Source: Verrucomicrobiaceae bacterium (GTDB taxonomy: Bacteria; Verrucomicrobiota; Verrucomicrobiia; Verrucomicrobiales; Akkermansiaceae). Taken from it: a DNA stretch of 64,000 nucleotides. Each line of letters begins with the position of its first letter. Position 1 is the stretch's first letter. The notes beneath the pieces are model-generated. The model was not told the DNA's origin and did not search any database. It was given only the letters and a program-made list of their open reading frames with translations. The stretch is taken from contig JAIXQS010000073.1 of assembly GCA_027485615.1 (NCBI GenBank), positions 1-64,000 on the forward strand, given 5' to 3'. Below, piece by piece: positions 1-9,543 of the stretch. Both the position numbers and the translations under genes were made by a program.

Positions 1-65
1 CTTCCTACGCTGCGGCCTCCGGCCTTCGCTCCGGAAGCAGATTGACAAGGAGGTGGCAGCCACTA

Positions 66-317
66 TCAATGAACCCGAATCCTCTCACTTTGAGCGGACC
101 ATAAACTGGAAGGGTGCCACCGCCGCTTCTTGCGGTCATATCGGAAAGTGTTTTCCCACTGACCTTGCCTGGGCAGGATGCTGAACCACTTCTCCGCAAC
201 CTCGGGCGTAGTCAGTTCCCGGTAGTGCTTGAAGATGATCGAGGCAGAGTTACCCGCCTCAAGCGCCACCTGATCGGCACTCTGGACGATGGCGATGCGG
301 TAACTGATGAATGAGTC
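66..317 (-). pseudogene. C-terminal remnant of a second tyrosine recombinase
   Basis: Reading the minus strand from about 317 gives a segment (SFISYRIAIVQSADQVALEAG, then HYRELTT) that closely matches the C-terminus of the intact integrase downstream, including the nucleophile tyrosine in HYREL. Similarity stops near 316. There the expected LRHSF box reads RDSF, so the conserved His is lost, and nothing of the catalytic domain lies further upstream. The segment ends at a stop at 66 with its own diverged tail. I read it as the leftover 3' end of a related integrase, probably from an earlier or tandem integration at the same tRNA. It cannot be an active enzyme. Confidence 0.7.
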
Positions 318-479
318 ACGAAAATCGCCGGATTCGTTTCCGCCCTCAACGTCATCCCCTTCGTCGATCCAGCCATCGGTGTGCTCGTGTTCGCCGCCGC
401 ATCCCTACTCAAGGACACGGTGAACCGTATCGGTGACCTGGTGGATGACGGGGTGCCGAACTCCAGCTTCAAGGGATGA
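315..479 (+). pseudogene. 5'-truncated fragment of a small hydrophobic protein
   Basis: The plus strand holds 54 open codons running from an in-frame TGA at 312 to a TGA at 477-479. No start codon is visible. The translation contains a plausible hydrophobic helix (VIPFVDPAIGVLVFAAASLL) followed by a charged tail ending NSSFKG, which looks like real coding sequence rather than chance. It begins exactly where similarity to the integrase remnant on the other strand ends, so the two fragments were probably brought together by a deletion or insertion. I do not recognise the family. Confidence 0.4.
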
Positions 480-661
480 GCGGCACACCATTTTTCAAGC
501 TGCGTAAATTCGAGATGGGAAGACTTTTCCCCAGCCTCTAATTTTGCGTATGGTGCCACGTAGGAGCACGTTCCGGCCGCGCAAGGGGTGGCAATATCCC
601 CTCCCCCCACAAGACCATTCCGCGTCGCCGAACATCGTTGGCATACGGATTGAACGGGCGA
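480..661. other. non-coding stretch beside integrase
   Basis: I see no convincing gene, tRNA fragment or terminator between the hydrophobic fragment and the integrase stop. The antisense open frames here have no recognisable features. It is probably more debris from the integrated element. Confidence 0.4.
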
Positions 662-2014
662 TCACTTCTCGATGACCTTGCCGTTGAGGGTGATCCGGTT
701 CTTCCGCCTGTCCCATAGGAACGTGTTCTCCATCTGTCCATCCTTGGGCAGAATGCCGAACCACTTGTCAGCCTCACTCTCGGTGGTCAGTTCGCGGTAG
801 TGCCTGAAGATGATCGACGGCGAGTTGCCTGCCTCCAGAGCGACCTGGTCGGCGCTTTTCACTGAGGCAATCCGGTAGGAGATGAACGAATGCCTCAGCA
901 CGTTGCGCGGCCACTCGATTTTCAGGGCGCGGGTCAGGGCCGTCATGTCCACATACAGGTTCTTCGTGGCCACGACCTTGCCCTTGCGTTCCAGCGGAGC
1001 CAGCCACGCGGCGAGATTCTCGGTGATGGGCACCACCCGCCTTGATGCCGTCTTCGCCTGATCGGCACGGAGTTCGATGATGCGGCGATCCAAGTCCACG
1101 GCAGACCAATCGAGGCGGCGCAGTTCGGCGACCCGGACACCCGAGAATGCCTCAATCGCCAGTATCGGTATCAGGCGCGGCGGGGCGTTGTGCAAGATCG
1201 TCTCCATCTGCTCGGGCGTGAAGATCGAGTAGTCGTTCGAGACGTTCTTGACCAACCGCACCGGGTCGGCCGCCGTGCTGCGATCCTCGGGCAGATAATT
1301 GCGGCTGCGGGCGAAGGAGAAGAACACCTTGATGCAGCGCAACATCGAGTTGCGTGTCCCGGGTGCCACGGCCAGCGAGCGGAGCCATGCGTCGATCTCC
1401 TGCGAGGTGGCGTCGAGGATCTCGCCCGGAAACTTGGCGGCGAAGCGGTTGAGGGTTGTCTTCAACTGGCCCAGATAGACCTTGCTCGCCCCGTCCTGTT
1501 CGCGGTGTAGCAGCATTTCCGCCACGACCACGGGGATGGTGACTTTCCTCACCACCTTCCTGAAGTGCTGGCCATACTCAGCGGCCATGGCGGCGAGCGA
1601 TTCCGTTCCTGCCAGTTCGCGGGCGCGGGTGTAATCCTCGATGGCGGCGACCAAGGGAATGCCGGATTTCCGGAGCAGAGCCTCCGCCGCTTTGAAGCTG
1701 TCGCGCTCGTGCGGCTTGAGATCGGTGACGTGCTGCATGCCGGACTGAATCCGCTGCGCCACGAAGAGAGCCTCCTTTTTGGCGGACTCCAGATCGTTGA
1801 ACATTTTCCGCATGCGGCGCCCGTCCCGGTAAAAACTCAGCGTGTAGCGAACCCTGCCCTTGGATTCCGTTCGATAAATTGGCACCGCAGCCGACCCGAA
1901 TTTCACCTTGAGAAAAGGCCCGAGTTTTTTCCTAGCTCTGGATCGCCTTGGTTTCGTGCGGGTTGCAGATTCCGCACCCGCGTTTGTCGCCATTTTGTCG
2001 CCACCCTCGTTCAT
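662..2014 (-). CDS. tyrosine recombinase / phage-type integrase
   Basis: Site-specific recombinase of the phage integrase family, about 450 residues, cutting and joining DNA through a tyrosine. It has a basic N-terminal arm (TRTKPRRSRARKK), a SAM-like core-binding region in the middle, and a C-terminal catalytic domain. The catalytic domain shows the first Arg in SGVRVAELRRLDW, the second box as NVLRHSFISYR, and the nucleophile in FRHYRELTT. In this box the usual first His is Asn. The open frame continues upstream through the neighbouring tRNA-Leu, which is not coding, so I place the start at the ATG at 2014; the ATG at 1993 is the alternative. Its position directly 3' of a tRNA is typical of integrative elements that use the tRNA end as attB. 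Confidence 0.88.
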   Translation of the reverse strand: MNEGGDKMATNAGAESATRTKPRRSRARKKLGPFLKVKFGSAAVPIYRTESKGRVRYTLSFYRDGRRMRKMFNDLESAKKEALFVAQRIQSGMQHVTDLKPHERDSFKAAEALLRKSGIPLVAAIEDYTRARELAGTESLAAMAAEYGQHFRKVVRKVTIPVVVAEMLLHREQDGASKVYLGQLKTTLNRFAAKFPGEILDATSQEIDAWLRSLAVAPGTRNSMLRCIKVFFSFARSRNYLPEDRSTAADPVRLVKNVSNDYSIFTPEQMETILHNAPPRLIPILAIEAFSGVRVAELRRLDWSAVDLDRRIIELRADQAKTASRRVVPITENLAAWLAPLERKGKVVATKNLYVDMTALTRALKIEWPRNVLRHSFISYRIASVKSADQVALEAGNSPSIIFRHYRELTTESEADKWFGILPKDGQMENTFLWDRRKNRITLNGKVIEK

Positions 2015-2074
2015 GGGGTAGCGGGGGTTGTCAACCGGTCGGGGTGCATACCCCGTAACCCATTGATAATAAGA

Positions 2075-2161
2075 TGGTGCGCGCGACAGGACTCGAACCT
2101 GAACACCCTTGCGAGTACTAGAACCTGAATCTAGCGCGTCTACCAATTCCGCCACGCGCGC
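2075..2161 (-). tRNA. tRNA-Leu (CAG)
   Basis: The minus strand folds into a class II tRNA with a long variable arm. The acceptor stem is GCGCGCG / CGCGCGC, with discriminator A, and CCA is encoded at 2077-2075. The D-arm reads GGCGGAATTGGTAGACGCG, and the T-arm has the GGTTCGAGTCC signature. The anticodon loop TTCAGGT gives anticodon CAG, reading CUG leucine codons. The integrase gene begins about 60 bp beyond its 3' end, so this tRNA is the likely integration site. Confidence 0.95.
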
Positions 2162-2221
2162 ACATGAAAACCGCCCTTGCGGACGGGCGAGAAAGCAACC
2201 ACGCCCGCGCAGAGTTGGCAA

Positions 2222-2683
2222 TCACCATTTTCGCGGAGGCGCATCATTTCCGAACACGTTTTCGATCCGCGTCACCCTGGGCTTTTCGCCCTCCGCGACC
2301 TCGACCTCGATCACATCGAAGCGCCATGGCAAATCGCGGCTGCCGAGCCTGCGCAGCCATTCGTTCGCGCCGCGCTGGATCAGGGATCTTTTCTTGCGGT
2401 TCACGGCGGAGAGCCCGCGGATTTTTGCGTCCTTTTTCCGGGTCTTCACCTCGATGAAAAGGAGCTGCCTGCCTTTCCGCGCCACGATGTCCACCTCGCC
2501 ACCACGCCGGCCCTTGAAGTTCCTCGCGAGCACCTTGGCGTTGCGGGCGCGCAGCCAGTCGGCGGCGACGTTCTCGCCGTAATCACCCGTCCACTTCCTC
2601 GCGCCGCTGGCCCCCGTCCCCTGCCTGTAGGGCGAGTTGAGATACCGGCTGAAACGACCGACGATGATGGCGACAAGGCCCAT
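2222..2683 (-). CDS. yraN: YraN/UPF0102 family endonuclease-like protein
   Basis: Small protein of the UPF0102 (YraN) family, which has a restriction-endonuclease-like fold; its biological role is not settled. The family motifs are clear: GDYGENVAADWLRARNAKVLARN near the N-terminus, then GEVDIVARKGRQLLFIEVKTR with the E-D-E-K catalytic-type residues, then INRKKR-like and WRFDVIEV segments. I chose the ATG at 2683, which has an AGGA-type ribosome site just upstream and overlaps the end of rnhB by about 100 bp; an earlier GTG-type start at 2719 is possible. The rnhB-yraN order is common in bacteria, and the overlap argues for one transcript with rnhB. Confidence 0.9.
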   Translation of the reverse strand: MGLVAIIVGRFSRYLNSPYRQGTGASGARKWTGDYGENVAADWLRARNAKVLARNFKGRRGGEVDIVARKGRQLLFIEVKTRKKDAKIRGLSAVNRKKRSLIQRGANEWLRRLGSRDLPWRFDVIEVEVAEGEKPRVTRIENVFGNDAPPRKW

Positions 2684-3254
2684 GTTTCCTGAGTGCTTCG
2701 AGGTGTTCCCGCGTGCCATAGCCCTGGTGCCTGGCGAAACCGTACGCGGGAAACTCGGAGTCGATCATTTCCATAAAGCGATCCCTTGTCACCTTCGCAA
2801 TCACGCTCGCGGCGGCGATGGAAAGCGAAAGCCCGTCACCTTTCACCACGGACTCGTGCGGAACCGGCAGGCCTTTCACCGGCAACCCGTCCACCAGTGC
2901 GATGTCCGGTGTTTCCGAAAGCGAACCGAGGGCAAGCGCCATCGCCCTGTGGGTGGCGCGCAGTATGTTGATCCGGTCGATCTCCTCGGGCCCGACCAAG
3001 GCCACCGACCAAACCACGCCGGGGTTTCCGGTGATTTCCGCGTAAAGGATTTCCCTTCGCCGCTTCGTCAGCTTCTTGGAATCATCGAGAAGCGGGCATG
3101 AAAAAGAAAGAGGCAGGATCACGGCCGCTGCGGCAACCGGGCCGGCCAAAGGCCCCCTGCCCGCTTCGTCGACACCTGCCACCCGCGGAAACCCGCGTGC
3201 AGCCAGTCCATTTTCAAGGGCAAAATCAGGCATGGGCATATCACTGTGGGTCAT
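2583..3254 (-). CDS. rnhB: ribonuclease HII
   Basis: RNase HII cleaves the RNA strand of RNA-DNA hybrids and removes single ribonucleotides from DNA. The family motifs are intact: VAGVDEAGRGPLAGPV carries the first metal-binding Asp/Glu pair, DDSKKL follows, IALVDG gives the next Asp, SIAAASVIAKVTRD is the conserved Ser/Lys helix, and YGFARHQGYGT then HRRSF end the domain. The start is the ATG at 3254, which overlaps the stop of the upstream CAP-lipoprotein gene in an ATGA arrangement and so suggests translational coupling. The 3' end overlaps yraN. Length (about 223 aa) is normal; a short tail after HRRSF is poorly conserved. Confidence 0.93.
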   Translation of the reverse strand: MTHSDMPMPDFALENGLAARGFPRVAGVDEAGRGPLAGPVAAAAVILPLSFSCPLLDDSKKLTKRRREILYAEITGNPGVVWSVALVGPEEIDRINILRATHRAMALALGSLSETPDIALVDGLPVKGLPVPHESVVKGDGLSLSIAAASVIAKVTRDRFMEMIDSEFPAYGFARHQGYGTREHLEALRKHGPCRHHRRSFQPVSQLALQAGDGGQRREEVDG

Positions 3255-3811
3255 TGGAGCGGCATTCCCGCCTTCGCTCCACCGGGAGCGACCGGCGTAA
3301 TTCCGAACAGCTGGGTGGAAATCACCAGGCCGTCCGGTTCGACAGCGGTGGCCACACCCGTATACGTCCACTCATCGCACATGGTGGAGTTATGGGTTGG
3401 GGATTTTGACCACAAGACCACCAGATGCTTTGGAGAATGTTTTGACGATGCGACCACGTTTTCCCCCATAGATGTGATCCCGTAGGCGTGTTTGGCAATG
3501 AATGCCCGGCTCTCGAATCCCTCATGACCGACATGCACTTTGTAATCGCCGGGTTTATGCTCTTTCATGGCCAGAAAGTCGCAATGTGCCTGCGCGAGCC
3601 TGTCCAGGCCCGAATGCCTCACCAGGGCCGCCTTGCCTTTCGTAGCGCGATAAGAATTAACCTCGTGGACGATTTTTCCGGATAGCCGTGAGTCCTTGGC
3701 CGGAGCGGCCGTGGTCGCGCTATCGCGAAGATTCGACGAAGGGGCGGAACAGGATGCGAGCACACTCAAGCCAGTGGCTGCACACAAAACGGTTGATGGT
3801 TTTTTTTTCAT
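3251..3811 (-). CDS. CAP-domain lipoprotein
   Basis: Predicted secreted lipoprotein of about 186 residues. The signal peptide begins MKKKPSTVLCAATGLSVLASC, with lipobox LASC, so the mature protein should start at a lipidated Cys. The rest matches a CAP/SCP domain of the bacterial YkwD type: a helix with RHSGLDRLAQAHCDFLA, then GYKVHVGHEGFESRA, then MGENVVAS, followed by a C-terminal sheet with WTYTGVATA. Bacterial CAP proteins are often envelope proteins of unknown activity. The stop overlaps the rnhB start (ATGA). The window carries a second, differently built CAP protein at 18824. Confidence 0.85.
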   Translation of the reverse strand: MKKKPSTVLCAATGLSVLASCSAPSSNLRDSATTAAPAKDSRLSGKIVHEVNSYRATKGKAALVRHSGLDRLAQAHCDFLAMKEHKPGDYKVHVGHEGFESRAFIAKHAYGITSMGENVVASSKHSPKHLVVLWSKSPTHNSTMCDEWTYTGVATAVEPDGLVISTQLFGITPVAPGGAKAGMPLQ

Positions 3812-3999
3812 AATGGGTAGTTTTCGTTTACACTTTTCCAAGACATTCGGAAGGCATTTCTACCGCTTTTTTCGGAACCGCCAGATTGATTCAAGTCTCA
3901 CGACCGACCAGCGATTTGCAGGGGGTCGTCAGCAAATTCGGTGCCACGGTCCGGCATTTCGTTCTTGGCGCACAATGCCTGCCGGCGGTTCAATCACCC

Positions 4000-5949
<1,950 letters not shown>

Positions 5950-5966
5950 AGTGGCTTGAAGATCCG

Positions 5967-7028
5967 CTATCCAAGCGGCCCGACCGTCCCGCCTTCCACG
6001 AACTCCGCTTGGATGAAGCTCTGCCGACGATCCTCCCTGCCACGCGCCACATTGTCCACCCACCGCACCACACGGCTGACTACGGGACGCGTGTCCCAGC
6101 GGAAGTGCGAAACGACCGGCAGGCACCACGAGAATGCGACGTCGGGGTCATCGCAGATCAGCGACACATCGCGGGGTGCCAGGATGCCACGCCGCGCGAG
6201 ATGCTGCTGCGCCGCGATGAAAAGCCGTGCCTCCGTCAGGAACAACGCGGTGGGAGGAGTATGATGAAAAAGCGCATCCAAGCCGCGGTAAAAGCCCGCG
6301 ATATCATCCCCCCAGTCCGGCAGGTTGTAAGCGCCTGTCTTGATGCCGAGCGCTGTCAGCTCGTCGAGAAAGGCCTGTTCCAAGGCTGCCGGATACGGCT
6401 TGCGGCGCTCCTCCCGACACATGAATACGATGCGGCGGTGACCGTGGTCATAAAGCCGACGCACTGCGGCTTTCATCGCCGGAATCTTCTGCGTATTGAT
6501 CCCGGCAATCGGTAGCCCGGTCCATCTCCCGGAAAGGGCGAAGCTCGGCCCCGTCCGCGCCGCGAACCATTCGAGAATCTCCCGCGAGCCGGCGATAACC
6601 AGCCATACATCCGCCACGCTGGCCTCCACATACGCAGCCACCCGGTTCACATCCATCCCCAGATCGTGGAGCGATTTCTCCGCGAACGCCACTTCATGAC
6701 CCTGCTCTTTGAGACGGTGCAGGAGAACGTTGAACAACGACGAACCCCTGTCGCTAGGTTCGAACGGCAGGATCTTCACGCGCAAGACGACTTTGTCCGG
6801 CTTTTCAGCCCGCACGATGCGCCGCTTCCTCCCCGCCCCCTGCCCGGCCAGCACACCCTCCCGCTCCAACTGCCGCAGCGCATCCTCCACCGTCTTCGCG
6901 TTTGTTCCCAGCTCCGCCGCCAGCTCAAGCCGCCCCGGCATCGCCCCTTCCCAGCGCCCGCCCGCCAGCTCCGCCCGCAGGTGCGCCGCCACCTGCTCGA
7001 TCTTGCTCAGGAAACGCAATTCGCCCAT
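5967..7028 (-). CDS. GntR/LacI hybrid transcriptional regulator
   Basis: Regulator of about 354 residues. Residues 5-75 form a GntR-type winged helix (KIEQVAAHLRAELAGGRW, then LAAELGTNAKTVEDALRQLEREG). The rest is a LacI/periplasmic-binding-type effector domain with GLPIAGIN, RRLYDHGHRRIVFMC and DVSLICDDPDVAFSW. Proteins of this build (AraR-like) usually sense a sugar. The start is the ATG at 7028; the open frame also has a TTG three codons earlier. It is divergent from the PEP-CTERM gene, and a duplicated palindrome at 7096-7121 lies between them, the natural place for its operator. The effector is unknown; xylose or another sugar is a guess from xylA being nearby. Confidence 0.85.
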   Translation of the reverse strand: MGELRFLSKIEQVAAHLRAELAGGRWEGAMPGRLELAAELGTNAKTVEDALRQLEREGVLAGQGAGRKRRIVRAEKPDKVVLRVKILPFEPSDRGSSLFNVLLHRLKEQGHEVAFAEKSLHDLGMDVNRVAAYVEASVADVWLVIAGSREILEWFAARTGPSFALSGRWTGLPIAGINTQKIPAMKAAVRRLYDHGHRRIVFMCREERRKPYPAALEQAFLDELTALGIKTGAYNLPDWGDDIAGFYRGLDALFHHTPPTALFLTEARLFIAAQQHLARRGILAPRDVSLICDDPDVAFSWCLPVVSHFRWDTRPVVSRVVRWVDNVARGREDRRQSFIQAEFVEGGTVGPLG

Positions 7029-7095
7029 GTCGCACAACCTGCCCTTTTTTGTGACAGGTGGCCAGAGCTGAATTCCCTCGTCATACCGGGAAAAA

Positions 7096-7121
7096 AACCT
7101 AGTAGGTTAACCTAGTAGGTT
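7096..7121. promoter_or_regulatory. tandem 13-bp palindromic operator candidate
   Basis: Two identical copies of AACCTAGTAGGTT stand head to tail with no spacer (7096-7108 and 7109-7121). Each is a perfect palindrome, AACCTA and TAGGTT around a central G. They lie about 68 bp upstream of the regulator start and about 62 bp upstream of the PEP-CTERM start. That is where a GntR/LacI-type dimer would bind to control both genes. The sequence match is certain; the role is inference. Confidence 0.7.
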
Positions 7122-7183
7122 GTTGGCCACACGCGAAAAACCCGCTCACATTCCACCTCAGCAAAGCACACCAACACAAAATC

Positions 7184-7849
7184 ATGAAAATCAAACAACT
7201 CCTTCTCCCGGTCATCGCGCTCTGCATGACCGCAGTTTCCAGCCACGCGGCTACGATCATTTACAACTTCAGCGCTGGAGATGCGCTGGTTGACCTCACG
7301 AATAACGCTCCAGACTCGGCTACGAGTGCTGCAACATCCAACGATTTTGGCAGCGGCATCACGGCATCCGTTTGGACGGCCACTTCACCTACTGGTGAAA
7401 TTGGTGTTAGTGGCGGACGGATGGTGGCCGTTAAGAAAGCTGATACCGACACACATACATTCACCGTGACGATTCCAAGCGGTGTTTACGTGGATTTTAC
7501 GGCTCTCAGCTTTAGCTACGGCAATGTGGGAGGCGACACAAGTCCGGCCAACTTTACGGTTACAAGCACGGTTGCTGGCGGCACGTTTGCCCCTCAGAAT
7601 GTATGGACACACACGGCAGGCACTTTCGATGGAACTGCCAGCATGACCCTCGGAGGTAACTTCCTGAGCGACATCACCAATACAACCGTCACATTCACAT
7701 TCGCAGACTCCGCTGGCGGCAATAACAACTCACTCGCCCTGCACACGTTCATCGACAACGTCACCCTCACAGGCACGGTAGTCCCCGAACCCTCAACCGC
7801 CCTTCTCGGCGGTCTCGGCATACTTTGCCTCCTCCGCCGCCGCCGTTAG
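7184..7849 (+). CDS. PEP-CTERM sorting domain protein
   Basis: Secreted protein of 221 residues. A signal peptide (MKIKQLLLPVIALCMTAVSS, cut near SHA-A) is followed by a Ser/Thr/Gly-rich beta domain with repeated FTVT and TFTFADSAGGNN-like strands. The C-terminus is a standard PEP-CTERM signal: VPEPSTALLGGLGILCLL then RRRR. Such tails are recognised by an exosortase, which moves the protein to the outer envelope or matrix. The beta domain itself matches no family I can name. A strong terminator follows at 7894, so it is probably transcribed alone, under the duplicated palindrome upstream. Confidence 0.87.
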   Translation: MKIKQLLLPVIALCMTAVSSHAATIIYNFSAGDALVDLTNNAPDSATSAATSNDFGSGITASVWTATSPTGEIGVSGGRMVAVKKADTDTHTFTVTIPSGVYVDFTALSFSYGNVGGDTSPANFTVTSTVAGGTFAPQNVWTHTAGTFDGTASMTLGGNFLSDITNTTVTFTFADSAGGNNNSLALHTFIDNVTLTGTVVPEPSTALLGGLGILCLLRRRR

Positions 7850-7893
7850 TCCGGCAAAGGACGGCGCCACGCATGCGCACACCTGGATTCCAT

Positions 7894-7927
7894 AAACGCC
7901 CGCTTCTCTCCCCGAGCGGGCGTTTTT
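7894..7927 (+). terminator. rho-independent terminator after PEP-CTERM gene
   Basis: A perfect 11-bp stem (AAACGCCCGCT / AGCGGGCGTTT, 7894-7904 and 7915-7925) encloses a 10-nt loop and is followed by a T run. It sits 45 bp past the PEP-CTERM stop. Confidence 0.85.
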
Positions 7928-8005
7928 GTGTGGATACCACGCGCCGCCAGCCTTGCCGTCTTTTCAGTTGAAAATCCCCCGCATCCCGCATTCCTTCCCG
8001 CAAAC

Positions 8006-9472
8006 ATGAAGACACAAAAATCCCTCCTCGCGCTGTTCGCGCTCACCGCATCCGCCATCGCCGCGGAAAAGCCTGTCAAGGTTTTCATCCTCGCCGGGCA
8101 GTCGAACATGGTCGGCATCGGCCAGGTCGATTCCGGGGGCACCCGCTGGACGGACGAATGCACCGACGTGGAAATCTCTGTGTATGAGGGTGCCTACGAT
8201 GCCGCCAAGGACTACGACAAGATCGAGCCTCTCAGGAAGGAGAAGATGGCCAGCTTCGGCGGCACCGAACCCACCCCTTTTCCCGAGGGCGATGTGCGGA
8301 TCGCCAGGGGATTTTTCGCCGCCAAGCAAACCGGCGTCTATGAGTTCCGCCCCGGCTACGGTGACAGCGAGCACTGCATCATGACCGTCAATGGCATCAT
8401 GGCGCACAGCAAACAACCCGGCGCGGAACCCGTCCGGCAAGAGGTGAAGCTCACCGGGGGGGAGAAGGTTCCCTTCAAGATCACCTACCTCACCAAGGGC
8501 GCGTCAAGCCTCGGCTGGTATGCCCGCATGGACGTGCCGGGTACGCTCACCACCCTCGTGAAACACCAGGGGAAGTTCCCTTACCTCATCGATGCGGACA
8601 AGAACTGGAAATCCCGCGATGATGTCTGGTACAAGGGGGTCGTCACCGCCACCGGCAACAAGTGGCTCAGCATCGGCTGCGGCGCCGGCGCCAGCCAGAT
8701 CGGGCCGGAACTCGCCTTCGGCTGGGCGATGGGCGATGCCTTCGAGGAACCCGTCCTCATCCTCAAGGCCTCGCAAGGCAACCGCTCCCTGGCATGGGAT
8801 TTCCTCCCTCCCGGCAGCGAACGCTATCTGGCGGAAGTCCCCGACAAAAGCGGCAACAAGACCCCGAAGATCATCGCAGGCTACAAGGACAAGCCGGACA
8901 TGTGGGACGCCGATCCCGCCAAGGGACTCGCCACCGCACCACCCGCCGAGTGGCTCGACAAGAACGGCAAGCCCATCGACTGGTATGCCGGCAAGCAGTA
9001 CGACGATTGTTTCAACGAGGCCAAGGGTGTCCTCGCGAAGTTCGACGAATCATTCCCGCATTGGAAAGGCCGCAGCTACGAGATCGCCGGCTTTGTATGG
9101 TTCCAAGGCCACAAGGACACCGGCAGCGAGATCACGGCGCAGCGCTACGAGCAGAACCTCGTCAACCTCATCAAGGCGCTCCGCAAGGATTTCGGTGTGC
9201 CCGACGCACCTTTCCTGGTCGCCACCGGCTGCGGCAATGAAGGTCGTGAAGGCCCCGGCCTCATCGTCGCGGAGGCCCAGCTCGCTGTCGGCGATCCGGC
9301 GAAACACCCTGAGTTCAAGAGCAACGTGAAAAGCGTCGATACCCGCGATTTCATGCCCGACCCCGCGCAATCCCCGAGGGAGCAAGGCTTCCACTACCAC
9401 CAGAACGCCGGAGCCTACATGCAGATCGGCGAAGCCATGGGCAAAGGCATGCTCGAGCTTATCAAGAAGTGA
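8006..9472 (+). CDS. sialate O-acetylesterase-like (SASA) protein with inserted PA14-like segment
   Basis: Secreted esterase-like protein of about 488 residues. The signal peptide is MKTQKSLLALFALTASAIAA. The SGNH-type catalytic Ser is in the block VFILAGQSNMVGIGQ. About 170 residues then interrupt the fold with a beta-rich piece (ARGFFAAKQTGVYEFRPGY, CIMTVNGI, LGWYARMDVPG) that resembles a PA14-type carbohydrate-binding domain. The SASA fold resumes at IGPELAFGWAMGDAFEEPVLILKASQG, and FVWFQGHKD and GFHYHQNAGAY supply the C-terminal blocks. The family removes acetyl groups from sialic acids or plant polysaccharides; the real substrate here is not known. The ATG at 8006 was chosen because it starts the signal peptide. 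Confidence 0.82.
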   Translation: MKTQKSLLALFALTASAIAAEKPVKVFILAGQSNMVGIGQVDSGGTRWTDECTDVEISVYEGAYDAAKDYDKIEPLRKEKMASFGGTEPTPFPEGDVRIARGFFAAKQTGVYEFRPGYGDSEHCIMTVNGIMAHSKQPGAEPVRQEVKLTGGEKVPFKITYLTKGASSLGWYARMDVPGTLTTLVKHQGKFPYLIDADKNWKSRDDVWYKGVVTATGNKWLSIGCGAGASQIGPELAFGWAMGDAFEEPVLILKASQGNRSLAWDFLPPGSERYLAEVPDKSGNKTPKIIAGYKDKPDMWDADPAKGLATAPPAEWLDKNGKPIDWYAGKQYDDCFNEAKGVLAKFDESFPHWKGRSYEIAGFVWFQGHKDTGSEITAQRYEQNLVNLIKALRKDFGVPDAPFLVATGCGNEGREGPGLIVAEAQLAVGDPAKHPEFKSNVKSVDTRDFMPDPAQSPREQGFHYHQNAGAYMQIGEAMGKGMLELIKK

Positions 9473-9482
9473 TTACCCGTGG

Positions 9483-9501
9483 CTGGGACTTGCAGTCCCA
9501 G
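9483..9501. repeat. short perfect hairpin between SASA and amidohydrolase genes
   Basis: CTGGGACT and AGTCCCAG flank a 3-nt TGC loop, giving a perfect 8-bp stem in the 70-bp gap. There is no T run after it, so it is not a classical terminator. It may be an RNA processing or stability element, or a REP-like unit. Confidence 0.45.
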
Positions 9502-9543
9502 TCCGTCCGGGGGACATCCTGTCGCCCGTCCATCTTACCAGCC

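Noticed and set aside
2015-2221. Upstream part of the integrase reading frame (65+ codons) through the tRNA
   Set aside because: It is the translation of tRNA-Leu (AELVDALDSGSS, VRVLSRA), not protein coding; the start at 2014 is preferred.
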